Of a DNA stretch of 64,000 nucleotides, positions 42,087 to 50,884 are shown piece after piece. The position numbers were made by a program, and so were the translations under genes. How positions within the stretch are numbered: position 1 is the first letter of the stretch; every line of letters starts with the position of its first letter. The notes under the pieces are model-generated. The model did no database searches and was not told the origin of the DNA. It saw only the letters and a list, made by a program, of their open reading frames with translations. The stretch comes from Bacillota bacterium (GTDB lineage Bacteria; Bacillota; Clostridia; Lachnospirales; Lachnospiraceae), in NCBI GenBank assembly GCA_023411215.1, contig JAEYOY010000001.1, positions 98,889 through 162,888 on the forward strand. Direction: 5' to 3'.

Positions 42087-42162
42087 ACCCGGAAGAACAA
42101 GGAGTTTGCGTAGGTGGGCAAACTTCGCAGCATCTCCCCATGTGAATTTCTTTTAATTCACA
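42087..42162. repeat. Multi-hairpin gene-end element (family 3), copy 4
   Basis: GGAAGAA (42091-42097), AGTTTGC (42103-42109) / GCAAACT (42118-42124), then GTGAATT (42142-42148) / AATTCAC (42155-42161). The stop codon of the GT2-TagF fusion (42153-42155) lies inside the last stem. It is highly similar to copy 1 (GAACAAGGA, TTCGCAGC) 18 kb away, showing that the family is dispersed. Confidence 0.7.
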
Positions 42163-44591
42163 TTATTCATAAAGACTGATTTTACCACTTTTTCCGCTGC
42201 CTGTCCATCTTCCCATTCACAAAATCTGTGGTAGAATTCCTCATATCTTTGTTTATATTTACGAGCCACCTCATCAATATTTTGTACCGCATCAATTACC
42301 TCGTCCGTTGTATATAACAACGGACCGGGAACTTCCTTCTCGATATCCAGATAGAAGCCTCTAAGGATATCCCTGTATTTCTCCAGATCATAGGTATAGA
42401 ACAGCATCGGCCGTTTTAAATTCGCATAATCAAAGAAAACTGAGGAATAATCTGTAATCAGGATATCTGAGATCAGATATAGCTCTGAAATATCATCGTA
42501 TTTGCTCACATTATATGCAAACCCGCCATACAAGCCTACATCCAAAGAATCTGCAATGAAGTAATGGGTACGAAGCAAAACCACGTACTGATCGCCAAGA
42601 CCTTCTTGCATTCTCTTAAGGTCTAATTGTAATTCAAATTTATATCGTCCCTTACCGTAAAACTCATCATCCCTCCAGGTAGGTGCATAGAGGATAGTTT
42701 TCTTGTTCAATGGAATCCCTAACTGTTTTCGGATTCCTGCAGCAATCTCATCTCTGTCCTTGGCATGCATAATATCATTTCTCGGATAGCCGGTTTCCAA
42801 TAGCTTATTCTCATACATGAAGCATCTGGGGAAGATCTCACTGCAGAAGGCATTGGGTGCTATTAGGTAATCCCAGGCACGAGACTGCTTATACACCTGC
42901 TGCTTATATTTCGGCGATGCCGAGGTAATATCATCCATATCAAATACCAGCTTCTTCAGCGGAGTACCATGCCAGGTCTGCAGAAAAATACTGCCTTTTC
43001 TCTTCACTGCCCACTCCGGCTGCCTGCCATTAAATACAAAATATTTACTACGGGCAAGGTAATAATAGTACAGGAGGGAATATCTCTTTATCTTCTTATG
43101 TTTAAAAGGGATTTTCGTACCCTTCTTATCAATAACCCAGATGCACTTATATTTATTTGGTTCATTCTTTGAGATATATTCGTAAATGTATTTCGGACTG
43201 TCGGAATAATTCTTTCCAAAGAAGCTCTCAAAAAGAATTGTATCCTTAAGAATCGGACGCGTCAGGAATATACGATTATACAGTGTCATATAGAATGCCT
43301 TCTTGCTTTTCAGTATTCTTTTGAACTTTCGGTAGGCTAAATGAATCGTCACTATCCGTCGGCATGCTACCACATTCTTTTTGATCAAAGCATTGATAAT
43401 TCGTCTTTTATAACCCTTCTGAGCTTTAATAACCTCCGGATTCATCTGACTAATTATATTACTCATACTGATGAAATTATCTTCCTGCCATACCGGATTA
43501 TTGCTACGCTTAAGCTTTGGAGCATAGACTCTGGTATAGTAAGAGATATATTTTCTATCAAAATGGTTTCTTAATTCAGAATCCCTTGGAATTCTCTGCG
43601 TGGTTTCGTAATAAGTCTCCAAGAATTCATAAAAACGGTTCGGATCCTTAATCTGAGATAGAGACGGGAAATTAATAGTGTCATTATGCTTTCTCTTAAT
43701 ATACTTAGCAGATAAGCGTTTACGTAGCTTCTCTGTCTTAGCCAATGCTTCCATAAGAAAAGGTACATCGGACATATAAACCAAATTCTCAGGAAAACGA
43801 AGTTTATTTTCTTCTATAAAGCTTCTCTTAAATAAAATATTCAACACTGAAATATTACGAACACCTTTACGCTTGGCTACCAATATGCGGTATGCCTGCC
43901 TAATCTGAATATTCTTTATTCGAAGCAGCTCTTCTTCTGAAAGCTCTTCTTCTGAAAGCTCCTCTTCCGATTGGTCGGACTCCTCTTCTTTCATTATGTC
44001 TGGCTTAGAATATTCCTCGTAATCATCCTTACTATCATGATCATTCGATGTATCATCGGAGCTTTCCTCCTCAGCAGAATCCTCCTGATGTGTATCCTCC
44101 TCAGTGCTATCATTCTCTGTATTATCCTCTGCTCGTAATTCTGCAGAATCCGAAGTACTAACTTCGCTTTCTTCTTCTTCGTCACCGGTTTCTTGTTCCT
44201 CTTTGCGCGCAAGGTAAACACTTCTGCCAAACCAAGTAGGCTTTTTCTTACCGTATACAATATCATCATCCCGTTCCTGCGCTGCGAGAACTAAATTTTC
44301 TATAGTATTACCGTATAAATAATCATCACTATCCAGAAAATATACATAATATCCGGTTGCTTTATCGAGTCCGAGATTTCTGGCTGCCGCAACACCAGTT
44401 TTGTTCTGCAGGTGATGGACTTGAATTGATAATTCTTCATATTCCGAAAGACATTCAAGCTCCTTCTCCTCCACATGATCACAGATCAGAAGTATTTCCA
44501 TATCACTGCCGTTCTGCTCCCTAAGACTATCTAAACAGTCTTTCAGATAAGCTTCTCCTTTATGGTAGGGAATAATAATACTTGTTTTCAT
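42153..44591 (-). CDS. GT2 glycosyltransferase fused to CDP-glycerol glycerophosphotransferase
   Basis: 812 aa. Residues 1-120 are a GT-A fold family-2 domain (SIIIPYHKGEAYLKDCLDSL, AAARNLGLDKATGYYVYFLDSDDYL with the DxD-like site). Residues 131-222 are a very acidic insert, over half Asp/Glu/Ser, ending in three SEEEL repeats. Residues 223-420 resume the GT2-associated helical part (NISVLNILFKRSFIEENKLRF). Residues about 430-805 are a complete TagF domain (LFESFFGKNYSDSPKYIYEYI, LQTWHGTPLKKLVFDMD, ILITDYSSVFFDYANLKRP). It could both elongate the glycerol-phosphate chain and decorate it. GGAGG lies 9 bases before the ATG. The insert interrupts the GT2 region and is unlikely to be structured. 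Confidence 0.88.
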   Translation of the reverse strand: MKTSIIIPYHKGEAYLKDCLDSLREQNGSDMEILLICDHVEEKELECLSEYEELSIQVHHLQNKTGVAAARNLGLDKATGYYVYFLDSDDYLYGNTIENLVLAAQERDDDIVYGKKKPTWFGRSVYLARKEEQETGDEEEESEVSTSDSAELRAEDNTENDSTEEDTHQEDSAEEESSDDTSNDHDSKDDYEEYSKPDIMKEEESDQSEEELSEEELSEEELLRIKNIQIRQAYRILVAKRKGVRNISVLNILFKRSFIEENKLRFPENLVYMSDVPFLMEALAKTEKLRKRLSAKYIKRKHNDTINFPSLSQIKDPNRFYEFLETYYETTQRIPRDSELRNHFDRKYISYYTRVYAPKLKRSNNPVWQEDNFISMSNIISQMNPEVIKAQKGYKRRIINALIKKNVVACRRIVTIHLAYRKFKRILKSKKAFYMTLYNRIFLTRPILKDTILFESFFGKNYSDSPKYIYEYISKNEPNKYKCIWVIDKKGTKIPFKHKKIKRYSLLYYYYLARSKYFVFNGRQPEWAVKRKGSIFLQTWHGTPLKKLVFDMDDITSASPKYKQQVYKQSRAWDYLIAPNAFCSEIFPRCFMYENKLLETGYPRNDIMHAKDRDEIAAGIRKQLGIPLNKKTILYAPTWRDDEFYGKGRYKFELQLDLKRMQEGLGDQYVVLLRTHYFIADSLDVGLYGGFAYNVSKYDDISELYLISDILITDYSSVFFDYANLKRPMLFYTYDLEKYRDILRGFYLDIEKEVPGPLLYTTDEVIDAVQNIDEVARKYKQRYEEFYHRFCEWEDGQAAEKVVKSVFMNNVN

Positions 44592-44872
44592 AATTTTTGT
44601 CCTCCAAGTATTATGGAATCATCTCTTCAGCCAAAAACCATAGCATAGGAATTATAGCATTATAAGGAAGGATAGTCAATAATAGCACCCTCTCCTCTAG
44701 ATTCCATAAATACATTAATAATTTAATTCTTGCCTAAAAATTCAATTTTTAACATGTAATCCTCCAGTCAATTCTCATACCCAAATCGGCAATGAATTAC
44801 TAAGTCGGATTAATGATTTATTGATATCATGAAAAGAGTATCGGTAGCTAAAAACAAACAGATCTTTTGAAA

Positions 44873-44916
44873 GGGTGTTGTAAACACCACAAAAATAGGG
44901 GGTGTTTACAACACCC
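44873..44916. terminator. 16-bp hairpin after leuA
   Basis: GGGTGTTGTAAACACC (44873-44888) pairs with GGTGTTTACAACACCC (44901-44916), loop of 12. On the minus strand it ends leuA's transcript about 40 bases after the stop. Each arm is itself nearly self-complementary (GTGTTGTAAACAC), so alternative folds are possible. The rest of the 360-base gap to the fusion gene (44592-44953) holds nothing else recognised. Confidence 0.75.
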
Positions 44917-44953
44917 CCCAAAGACTCTACTTTGTCAATATTATTATCCGACT

Positions 44954-46621
44954 TTAATTTAACCCCAAACGGTTCAATGCACTGAAGATTGCACGGATAG
45001 AAGCTCTTGTAATATTGGAGCTCACACCAACGCCGAAGGTCGTTCTTCCGGTCTTCATATCCAGCATATGGATATATGCTGCAGCCTGTGCATTAGCACC
45101 TCCGCCAAGGGCATGCTCGGTATAGTCAAGAACCTTGATTTCAATACCAAGCTCCTTCATCAATCCTCTCTGTACAGCATCAATCGGTCCGTTCCCTGTA
45201 GCAGCAACGGTCTTTTCGACGCCACTATTTGTGTAGGTAACCTCTGCGCTGGTACATGATTCGTCACGATCAGTAAGATCTTCGATCCTACATCGATTAA
45301 AGTGCAACGGCTCCTTCTTTTCCAGATAGCAAGCCTTGAATTCATTTATAATCTGATCCGGTGAGATCTCTCCCTTAGTCTCGGATAACTTTTGAATCAC
45401 ATCTGCAAATTCCTTATGCATACCCTTAGGCAGCTTGAAGCCGAAGTAATTCTCCATAATAAAAGCAACGCCACCCTTACCGGACTGGCTGTTAATACGA
45501 ACAATCGGTTCATACTGTCTTCCGATATCCGAAGGATCGATGGGAAGATAGGGAACAGCCCATAAGGTGCTGTTACGCTCTTTCATCGCTTGAATCCCCT
45601 TATTAATCGCATCCTGATGAGAACCGGAGAATGCAGTAAATACCAATTTGCCTGCATATGGATGTCTTTCATGTACTTTCATCTTGCAAAGACGTTCATA
45701 CGCTTCAATAATATCGTTAATATTATCAATATCCAGCACAGGATCAATCCCCTGCGAAAACATGTTATATGCTAAGGTTAAGATATCAACATTACCCGTT
45801 CTTTCTCCGTTACCAAATAAGGTTCCTTCCACTCTGTCAGCCCCAGCCAGAATTGCCAACTCAGCAATCGCAACACCTGTGCCACGATCATTATGAGGGT
45901 GAACACTTAAAATAATCGAATCTCGGTCCTTAAAATGACGACTCATCCACTCTATCTGATCAGCGTATACATTCGGCGTATTCATCTCAACAGTTGCAGG
46001 AAGATTAAGAATAATCTTTTTCTCAGGGGTAGGCTCCCAGATCTCCTGCACAGCACTGCAGATCTCCAAGGCGTATTCTACTTCCGTCCCGCTAAAACTT
46101 TCCGGTGAATATTCCAGGATAATCTCACCCGGGAAAGTTTTCGCATATTCTTTCACGAGCTTCGTTCCCTCAATTGCAATCTGCTTGATTTCTTCCTTGG
46201 ACATATGAAATACTACGTCTCTTTGTAAGGTAGAGGTAGAGTTATAAATATGCACAATTGCTCGTTTTACTCCCTCCAATGATTCAAAGGTTCTTTTCAG
46301 CAAGTGTTCTCTGCACTGTACCAGAACCTGAACGGTAACATCATCCGGAATCAATTTTCGATCAACCAGCTGTCTTAAGAAATCAAATTCGATCTGCGAA
46401 GCTGAGGGAAAACCAACTTCTATCTCTTTAAAGCCCAACTTTACTAACAATTGAAAGAACTCTACCTTCTCTTCAACCACCATAGGCTCGATTAACGCCT
46501 GATTACCATCTCTTAAATCCACGCTGCACCAAATAGGCGCCTTTTCAATCTGTTTGCACGGCCATTGTCTATCCGACAACGCTACAATCGGATTTCTCTG
46601 ATATCTCTTAAAATTCAACAT
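44954..46621 (-). CDS. leuA: 2-isopropylmalate synthase
   Basis: About 555 aa from the ATG at 46621 (AGGAGG 8 bases upstream; the frame runs open to 46672). It condenses acetyl-CoA with 2-oxoisovalerate, the first step of leucine synthesis. It is the longer LeuA type: KAPIWCSVDLRDGNQALIEPM with the metal-binding Asp, SVHPHNDRGTGVA with the HxH metal ligands, GNGERTGNVD and a C-terminal LeuA_dimer regulatory domain (ALGGGANAQAAAYIHM) for leucine feedback. No leuBCD follows here. No T-box was recognised upstream, although hairpins occur at 46920-46980. Confidence 0.95.
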   Translation of the reverse strand: MLNFKRYQRNPIVALSDRQWPCKQIEKAPIWCSVDLRDGNQALIEPMVVEEKVEFFQLLVKLGFKEIEVGFPSASQIEFDFLRQLVDRKLIPDDVTVQVLVQCREHLLKRTFESLEGVKRAIVHIYNSTSTLQRDVVFHMSKEEIKQIAIEGTKLVKEYAKTFPGEIILEYSPESFSGTEVEYALEICSAVQEIWEPTPEKKIILNLPATVEMNTPNVYADQIEWMSRHFKDRDSIILSVHPHNDRGTGVAIAELAILAGADRVEGTLFGNGERTGNVDILTLAYNMFSQGIDPVLDIDNINDIIEAYERLCKMKVHERHPYAGKLVFTAFSGSHQDAINKGIQAMKERNSTLWAVPYLPIDPSDIGRQYEPIVRINSQSGKGGVAFIMENYFGFKLPKGMHKEFADVIQKLSETKGEISPDQIINEFKACYLEKKEPLHFNRCRIEDLTDRDESCTSAEVTYTNSGVEKTVAATGNGPIDAVQRGLMKELGIEIKVLDYTEHALGGGANAQAAAYIHMLDMKTGRTTFGVGVSSNITRASIRAIFSALNRLGLN

Positions 46622-46769
46622 AATAATTTCCTCCTGATTAATATGATTGTTCGTTTCAAACAAAAACATCACATTAACGATGGAGTCGATAGATCACGCT
46701 GTATATCTTGATAATAAATAACTTGGTATTATCTACTCGAGTCCCAACCACATCAAATCCTTTCCTTTA

Positions 46770-46888
46770 TATTCAAAAATATCAGCTTCGCAGATATTTT
46801 ATGAATCATGTATTACAAAAATATCAGCTTCGCAGATATTTTACGAGTCATGTATTTATAGAAAAGCATCCGCTTCGCAGACGCTTTT
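46770..46888. repeat. Stem-loop repeat array (family 2), leuA upstream region
   Basis: Three units, the first two nearly identical with a 42-base period: AAAATATC-AGCTTCGCA-GATATTTT followed by ATGAATCATGTATT. The third has AAAAGC-ATCCGCTTCGCAGAC-GCTTTT: the loop is kept while both sides of the stem differ, preserving pairing. This is the best-preserved array of the family and defines the unit. It is about 150 bases upstream of leuA's start. Confidence 0.75.
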
Positions 46889-46916
46889 TATAATTTCTCT
46901 ATAGTTTAACAATCCA

Positions 46917-46976
46917 ATCCATTGCACGGACAGCGGATTAACGCTTTAATCCATTGAAGTCAATGGCTAGGAGTAC
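46917..46976. other. Consecutive small hairpins upstream of leuA
   Basis: GGATTAA-CGCT-TTAATCC is followed immediately by CCATTGA-AG-TCAATGG; both are near-perfect palindromes, preceded by CCAATCCATTGCACGG that can pair alternatively with CAATGG. They may form alternating structures in the leuA leader if it starts upstream, but no leader peptide or T-box consensus was found. Confidence 0.35.
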
Positions 46977-47095
46977 ACCACAAGATAGCTGATAAGCCCT
47001 ATGGTAATATCGCTGTCTACATGGTGTTTTGAATATATTTCAATAATTAGTAACTATCAATGTAAAATAAACCCAGTATATTAAGCTATATACTC

Positions 47096-47272
47096 TAACA
47101 TTCACAAAATACATGCTTCGCAGACATTTTGTGAATCATATAATCAAAAATATCAGCATTCCATATATTCTGTGAAGCAAACAATCAACAATATCAGCTT
47201 TCCATATATTCTGTGAAGCATACAATCAACAATATCAGCTTTCCATATGTTCTGTGTAGCATATATGAAAGG
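47096..47272. repeat. Stem-loop repeat array (family 2), HPr 3' side
   Basis: Four units: the first CACAAAATACATGCTTCGCAGACATTTTGTG has a good stem, then three close copies of ATCAACAATATCAGCTTTCC followed by ATATATTCTGTGAAGCATACA, decaying towards the HPr gene. It lies about 60 bases downstream of the HPr stop. Confidence 0.65.
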
Positions 47273-47334
47273 CCACTTCCTGACTAACCTTTGATAGTGA
47301 CCTTCATTATATCATTATGGAATTTCTTTTACAA

Positions 47335-47613
47335 CTACTTTTTAATAAATTCGTCTCCAAGTCCACACTTTATCATATTACTCAATACATTTAAGGCTTC
47401 CGCCTCATCTGGTCCCTCACAAATCAGATCAATCTCATCTCCATGCTTAACACAGGCAGATAATACCCCCAATACGCTTTTCGCGTTTACGGACTTCTCA
47501 CCGAGGCGAATGGTTACGGTAGCTTTAAAGTCAATTGCCCTATTACATAATACACTGATTGGTCTCAAATGTAATCCTGCAGGAATATCAATCAATATCT
47601 TCGTACTAACCAT
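47335..47613 (-). CDS. HPr-family phosphocarrier protein
   Basis: 92 aa from the ATG at 47613 (GGAGG 6 bases upstream). PTS HPr fold with active His15 in PAGLHLRPIS and the regulatory Ser46 in NAKSVLGVLSA, both at canonical positions, so it can in principle be phosphorylated by Enzyme I and by HPr kinase. The presence of His15 argues against a Crh-type paralogue. It overlaps no PTS gene and instead follows the cdaA-ybbR pair by 20 bases, which is unusual. It could be the main HPr or a regulatory paralogue. Confidence 0.88.
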   Translation of the reverse strand: MVSTKILIDIPAGLHLRPISVLCNRAIDFKATVTIRLGEKSVNAKSVLGVLSACVKHGDEIDLICEGPDEAEALNVLSNMIKCGLGDEFIKK

Positions 47614-47633
47614 GTAATACCTCCAATCTTTGG

Positions 47634-48866
47634 TCACTGCTGTCCTTCCGTTGATAAATAGATGCTAACATTCTGATTTTCAACTAATGTAACAAACGTT
47701 CCACCTTCCATCTGCAGTCTTACTGCATAGGTTCCATAATTATAGTCCTTCAGATCAATAAAAGGCTTCAAGGAATTTCTGCTTATTTCCTTTAATTCAT
47801 CGGCAGGGCCGGTTACAACAGCACTAATAGGTCCTGTGGTGAGAAAAGCCATCTCCATATCGTTAGGCAGATTCCTAACCTCAATATCTCCCGGCCAGAT
47901 GGTGATTTCCTTTGTAGAAGCCTTCTCAATTATAATATTCACAACAACTGTCTCATCATCACCGACCAGTAATAATCCTTCGCCTAATTGCTCCTGAAGA
48001 TTAACTTCCTTTTGGATGTTTTCCTTAGAATTACTAATATCCTCTTCGATAAGTAATTCTGTGATATTGTTCAGAACATCATTTGCTCCCGCAATCTCAA
48101 TTGTTTTCGGTTCAAAATCAATTCCGGCTAAGGTATATCCAGGAGCTGGATTGCCAATCGTTTTAACCTTTAAATTAATCTCTTTCGTCTCATACACCTT
48201 AACATTAATCGATACATAGCCCTGACTAAAGGTAAGGTTAGAACTAATCTCTTCTCCCTCTTCATCAAACGCCCTTAATTTCTCATAGCTGCTATAAGTT
48301 TCCGAAGCACCTGCAACATTGACTTCGGCAACTATTTCCTTAATCCGTTCAATCTTACTCTTAGGACCAGTTACCGTGATAATAGTGCTTGCCGTCTTCT
48401 CTCCGATATAGTAACCCTCAGCAGGTTCTCCTTTGGATACTACGGTCACCTTAAAATTCTTGCTAACCAGCTCCTCCAGATTAATCTTCATTACCTGGTA
48501 TAGACCTTCCGTTATCGTTACATTTTCTCCGTATCTGGGACATTTAATATCTATTGTAACTGCATTCACATCGGAAAGCTTAGCAAAATCAGCGGTTACC
48601 TCAAAATCCGAAAGTGAAATATTGTCTATGATCGTCCTTCTTGCTGCAAACTTAAAATCAATGGTCGCACCCTCCACGATCTCATATACCATATCACTCG
48701 TACTGATGGCATCGATGGCATCCGCATTTAATATTTTTACAGGAACATTATTAAAATGTCCGGGAGTTATAGGATCATCCACATTCGTTATGATAAGCCA
48801 TAGAATGGCGGCAAGAATAATGGACAGAATTTTTAAGCCGATGTTTCTAGTCAACTTCTCTTTCAT
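47634..48866 (-). CDS. cdaR: YbbR-domain protein (CdaR), regulator of diadenylate cyclase
   Basis: 410 aa: one N-terminal membrane helix (LKILSIILAAILWLIITNV) then about four extracellular YbbR repeats, each with the pattern of a hydrophobic strand, VTGP (ITVTGPKSKIERI, AVVTGPADELKEI) and a following strand. CdaR binds the diadenylate cyclase CdaA in the membrane and modulates c-di-AMP synthesis. Its start overlaps the end of cdaA by 20 bases, indicating tight coupling. glmM, the usual third gene, is not next. Confidence 0.92.
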   Translation of the reverse strand: MKEKLTRNIGLKILSIILAAILWLIITNVDDPITPGHFNNVPVKILNADAIDAISTSDMVYEIVEGATIDFKFAARRTIIDNISLSDFEVTADFAKLSDVNAVTIDIKCPRYGENVTITEGLYQVMKINLEELVSKNFKVTVVSKGEPAEGYYIGEKTASTIITVTGPKSKIERIKEIVAEVNVAGASETYSSYEKLRAFDEEGEEISSNLTFSQGYVSINVKVYETKEINLKVKTIGNPAPGYTLAGIDFEPKTIEIAGANDVLNNITELLIEEDISNSKENIQKEVNLQEQLGEGLLLVGDDETVVVNIIIEKASTKEITIWPGDIEVRNLPNDMEMAFLTTGPISAVVTGPADELKEISRNSLKPFIDLKDYNYGTYAVRLQMEGGTFVTLVENQNVSIYLSTEGQQ

Positions 48867-49725
48867 TCTTTATTCTTCCCTTCCACAATTTTAATTTCTT
48901 AGGTTCGGCGGATTTGTGCTGTATATCAAGGAGTTTTGCTCTTAGATAATCACCGTCGACATTACGAATTAGTTTTCCTCCTTTGGCAATTGACACCTTT
49001 CCGGTCTCTTCTGAAACAATAATTGTAAGACTATCCGATACCTCACTGATACCAATTCCGGCTCTATGCCTTGTACCTAAGTCCTTACTGAGCTGCATAT
49101 TATCCGACAAAGGAAGATAGCAGGTGGCTGCTGCTATTCGATTGCCTCTAAGGATCACCGCTCCGTCATGCAGAGGTGTATTATGTTCGAATATATTGAT
49201 CAGCAGCTCACTGCTGATCATACTGTCAATATAGATTCCTGTGCTTTCAAAATCATTTAGGGGAGTCTCCTCTTCCATAACAATTAAAGCACCTGTCTTT
49301 GTTCTTGCCAGTTCGAAGGTCGCACGTACAATCTCATTCAATGTATGGTCAGAAAACTTCTCGTTCTTATCCTTACTGTCATCAAAGGTGATGAAGGATT
49401 TGACTAGATTCTTCTGTCCAAGCTGCTCCAGCGCTTTACGAAACTCCGGTTGGAATATGATTACAATCGCAATAATTCCCACATTAATTGTATTCTTCAT
49501 GATCCACATTACTACATTAAGATCCAAAATAACAGCAGCAAACCAAAAACCCATGATAACAACCAGACCCTTAACTAACGCCCAGGCTCTTGTATTCTTG
49601 ATCCATTTAATTACATTGTAAATCAGGAGCGCAAGAATAATGATTTCAATAATATCAGTCAGGTAGATTTTCGGTATCGAAATCCACACAGAATATTCTC
49701 TGATTAAGTTTCTGATTGTCTCCAT
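48847..49725 (-). CDS. cdaA: Diadenylate cyclase CdaA
   Basis: 292 aa: three N-terminal membrane helices (about 22-95) and a DAC domain with the catalytic HDGA (Asp187-Gly188-Ala189, LHDGAVILRGNRIAAATCYLPL) and the ATP-contacting RHR (219-221, GTRHRAGIGISE). It makes the essential messenger c-di-AMP from two ATP. AGGAGAG lies upstream of the ATG. First gene of the cdaA-cdaR-HPr series. Confidence 0.95.
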   Translation of the reverse strand: METIRNLIREYSVWISIPKIYLTDIIEIIILALLIYNVIKWIKNTRAWALVKGLVVIMGFWFAAVILDLNVVMWIMKNTINVGIIAIVIIFQPEFRKALEQLGQKNLVKSFITFDDSKDKNEKFSDHTLNEIVRATFELARTKTGALIVMEEETPLNDFESTGIYIDSMISSELLINIFEHNTPLHDGAVILRGNRIAAATCYLPLSDNMQLSKDLGTRHRAGIGISEVSDSLTIIVSEETGKVSIAKGGKLIRNVDGDYLRAKLLDIQHKSAEPKKLKLWKGRIKNEREVD

Positions 49726-49780
49726 TTACCTTCTCTCCTACCCCAATACTTTTTCCAATGGAAAGCATGCTTTCTATTGT

Positions 49781-50866
49781 TTACTCGTCCATCCTATTCT
49801 TTCGATTTTCTTTCGTAGTATTGTTATAATTGAAGTCCTCTAAACTATCATTATCGGAATAAGCATCCTCATCCTCATCATATTCCTCTTCCTCTGCATC
49901 ATGATGACGATAACTTGTTTTTGCTAACTCCTGCGAGATATTTTTCACATTAATATGCTTTACCTTCATCTGAGGTGTTGTTATGGTTACTTTAGGGACT
50001 GCTTTAACATAGTAGTAATAAACATCATCCTCAAACTGGGCATGCTCGACTCCGGAATAATCCAATGTGAGCTTAAAGAATTGTACAACATAGACGATAG
50101 CACCCGATATTATAGTTCCTAATATCATTGCCAGTATCTGCTCCGATTTATCTAATATGATGTCACTAATCAAAAATCCCAATACACTAGTTAACGCACC
50201 GGCTGCAATGGATATTTCAAATGCGTAATCAAACTTCATTCTTCTGACATAATAGACAACCAGTAAAATGGCGGTAAAAATCACGATGGTCATAATCATT
50301 TGTTTATTATTCATGAGACCGTCGATTACATCTGTATACAACTTCAATACATCATCCACGGAAGGATTAACCTGAACATTCACTGCCGTCTTCACAATCT
50401 GAATAATATAATATACTAACACACCGCATACACTTGATACGATCGCTACAGGATTCGATATAATTCCCAGTAGAATTGGCATCACATATGGGATTTTTAA
50501 AAAATATAAAATCGGAATCGCTAACACCACATAACCATGCCGAGGTGTAAATCTTGCAAACAGAAAATAAATGATCATGAAGAGTATTATCACTAATATG
50601 GATAAAATCGGTGAAGCATAATACACATGAAGTGCAGCCATGAAGGTTGCGATCAGAACCATAATTGCGGAAGGGGTAAAGGCACTAAGCAAAGCTAATG
50701 CTAATACCACAGGCAACGATTTCAATCTGGAATCAAAACCAATTTCCTGATTGATCGCGATAAAGGATATCAATGCAAAAATAAATTTAACTGCAGGGTT
50801 AATATATATATCATGTCTTTGGTAAAAACTCTTCACTCGTTCTCTAAATACCAATAATGGCATCAT
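49781..50866 (-). CDS. Conserved polytopic membrane protein of unknown function
   Basis: 361 aa from the ATG at 50866 (GGAGG 8 bases upstream). About 8-9 hydrophobic helices from residue 25 to 270, then a cytoplasmic tail with a YYYYVKAVPKVTITTP segment and a highly acidic end (EEEEYDEDEDAYSD). I do not recognise the family; it resembles nothing with a known catalytic motif. It sits 55 bases upstream of cdaA and only 18 bases after the next small membrane protein, so it probably belongs to the same transcript and may act in c-di-AMP or envelope homeostasis. That link is inference from position only. Confidence 0.7.
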   Translation of the reverse strand: MMPLLVFRERVKSFYQRHDIYINPAVKFIFALISFIAINQEIGFDSRLKSLPVVLALALLSAFTPSAIMVLIATFMAALHVYYASPILSILVIILFMIIYFLFARFTPRHGYVVLAIPILYFLKIPYVMPILLGIISNPVAIVSSVCGVLVYYIIQIVKTAVNVQVNPSVDDVLKLYTDVIDGLMNNKQMIMTIVIFTAILLVVYYVRRMKFDYAFEISIAAGALTSVLGFLISDIILDKSEQILAMILGTIISGAIVYVVQFFKLTLDYSGVEHAQFEDDVYYYYVKAVPKVTITTPQMKVKHINVKNISQELAKTSYRHHDAEEEEYDEDEDAYSDNDSLEDFNYNNTTKENRKNRMDE

Positions 50867-50884
50867 AATAATTTCCTCCAAACA

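Noticed and set aside
43994..44269. 91-aa alternate frame over the acidic insert
   Set aside because: A basic shadow of the Glu/Asp-rich insert in another frame; both flanks of the real frame are well conserved.
46622..47000. T-box or leucine leader for leuA
   Set aside because: No AGGGTGG-type T-box sequence, no specifier loop and no Leu-rich leader peptide; only simple hairpins and family-2 repeats.
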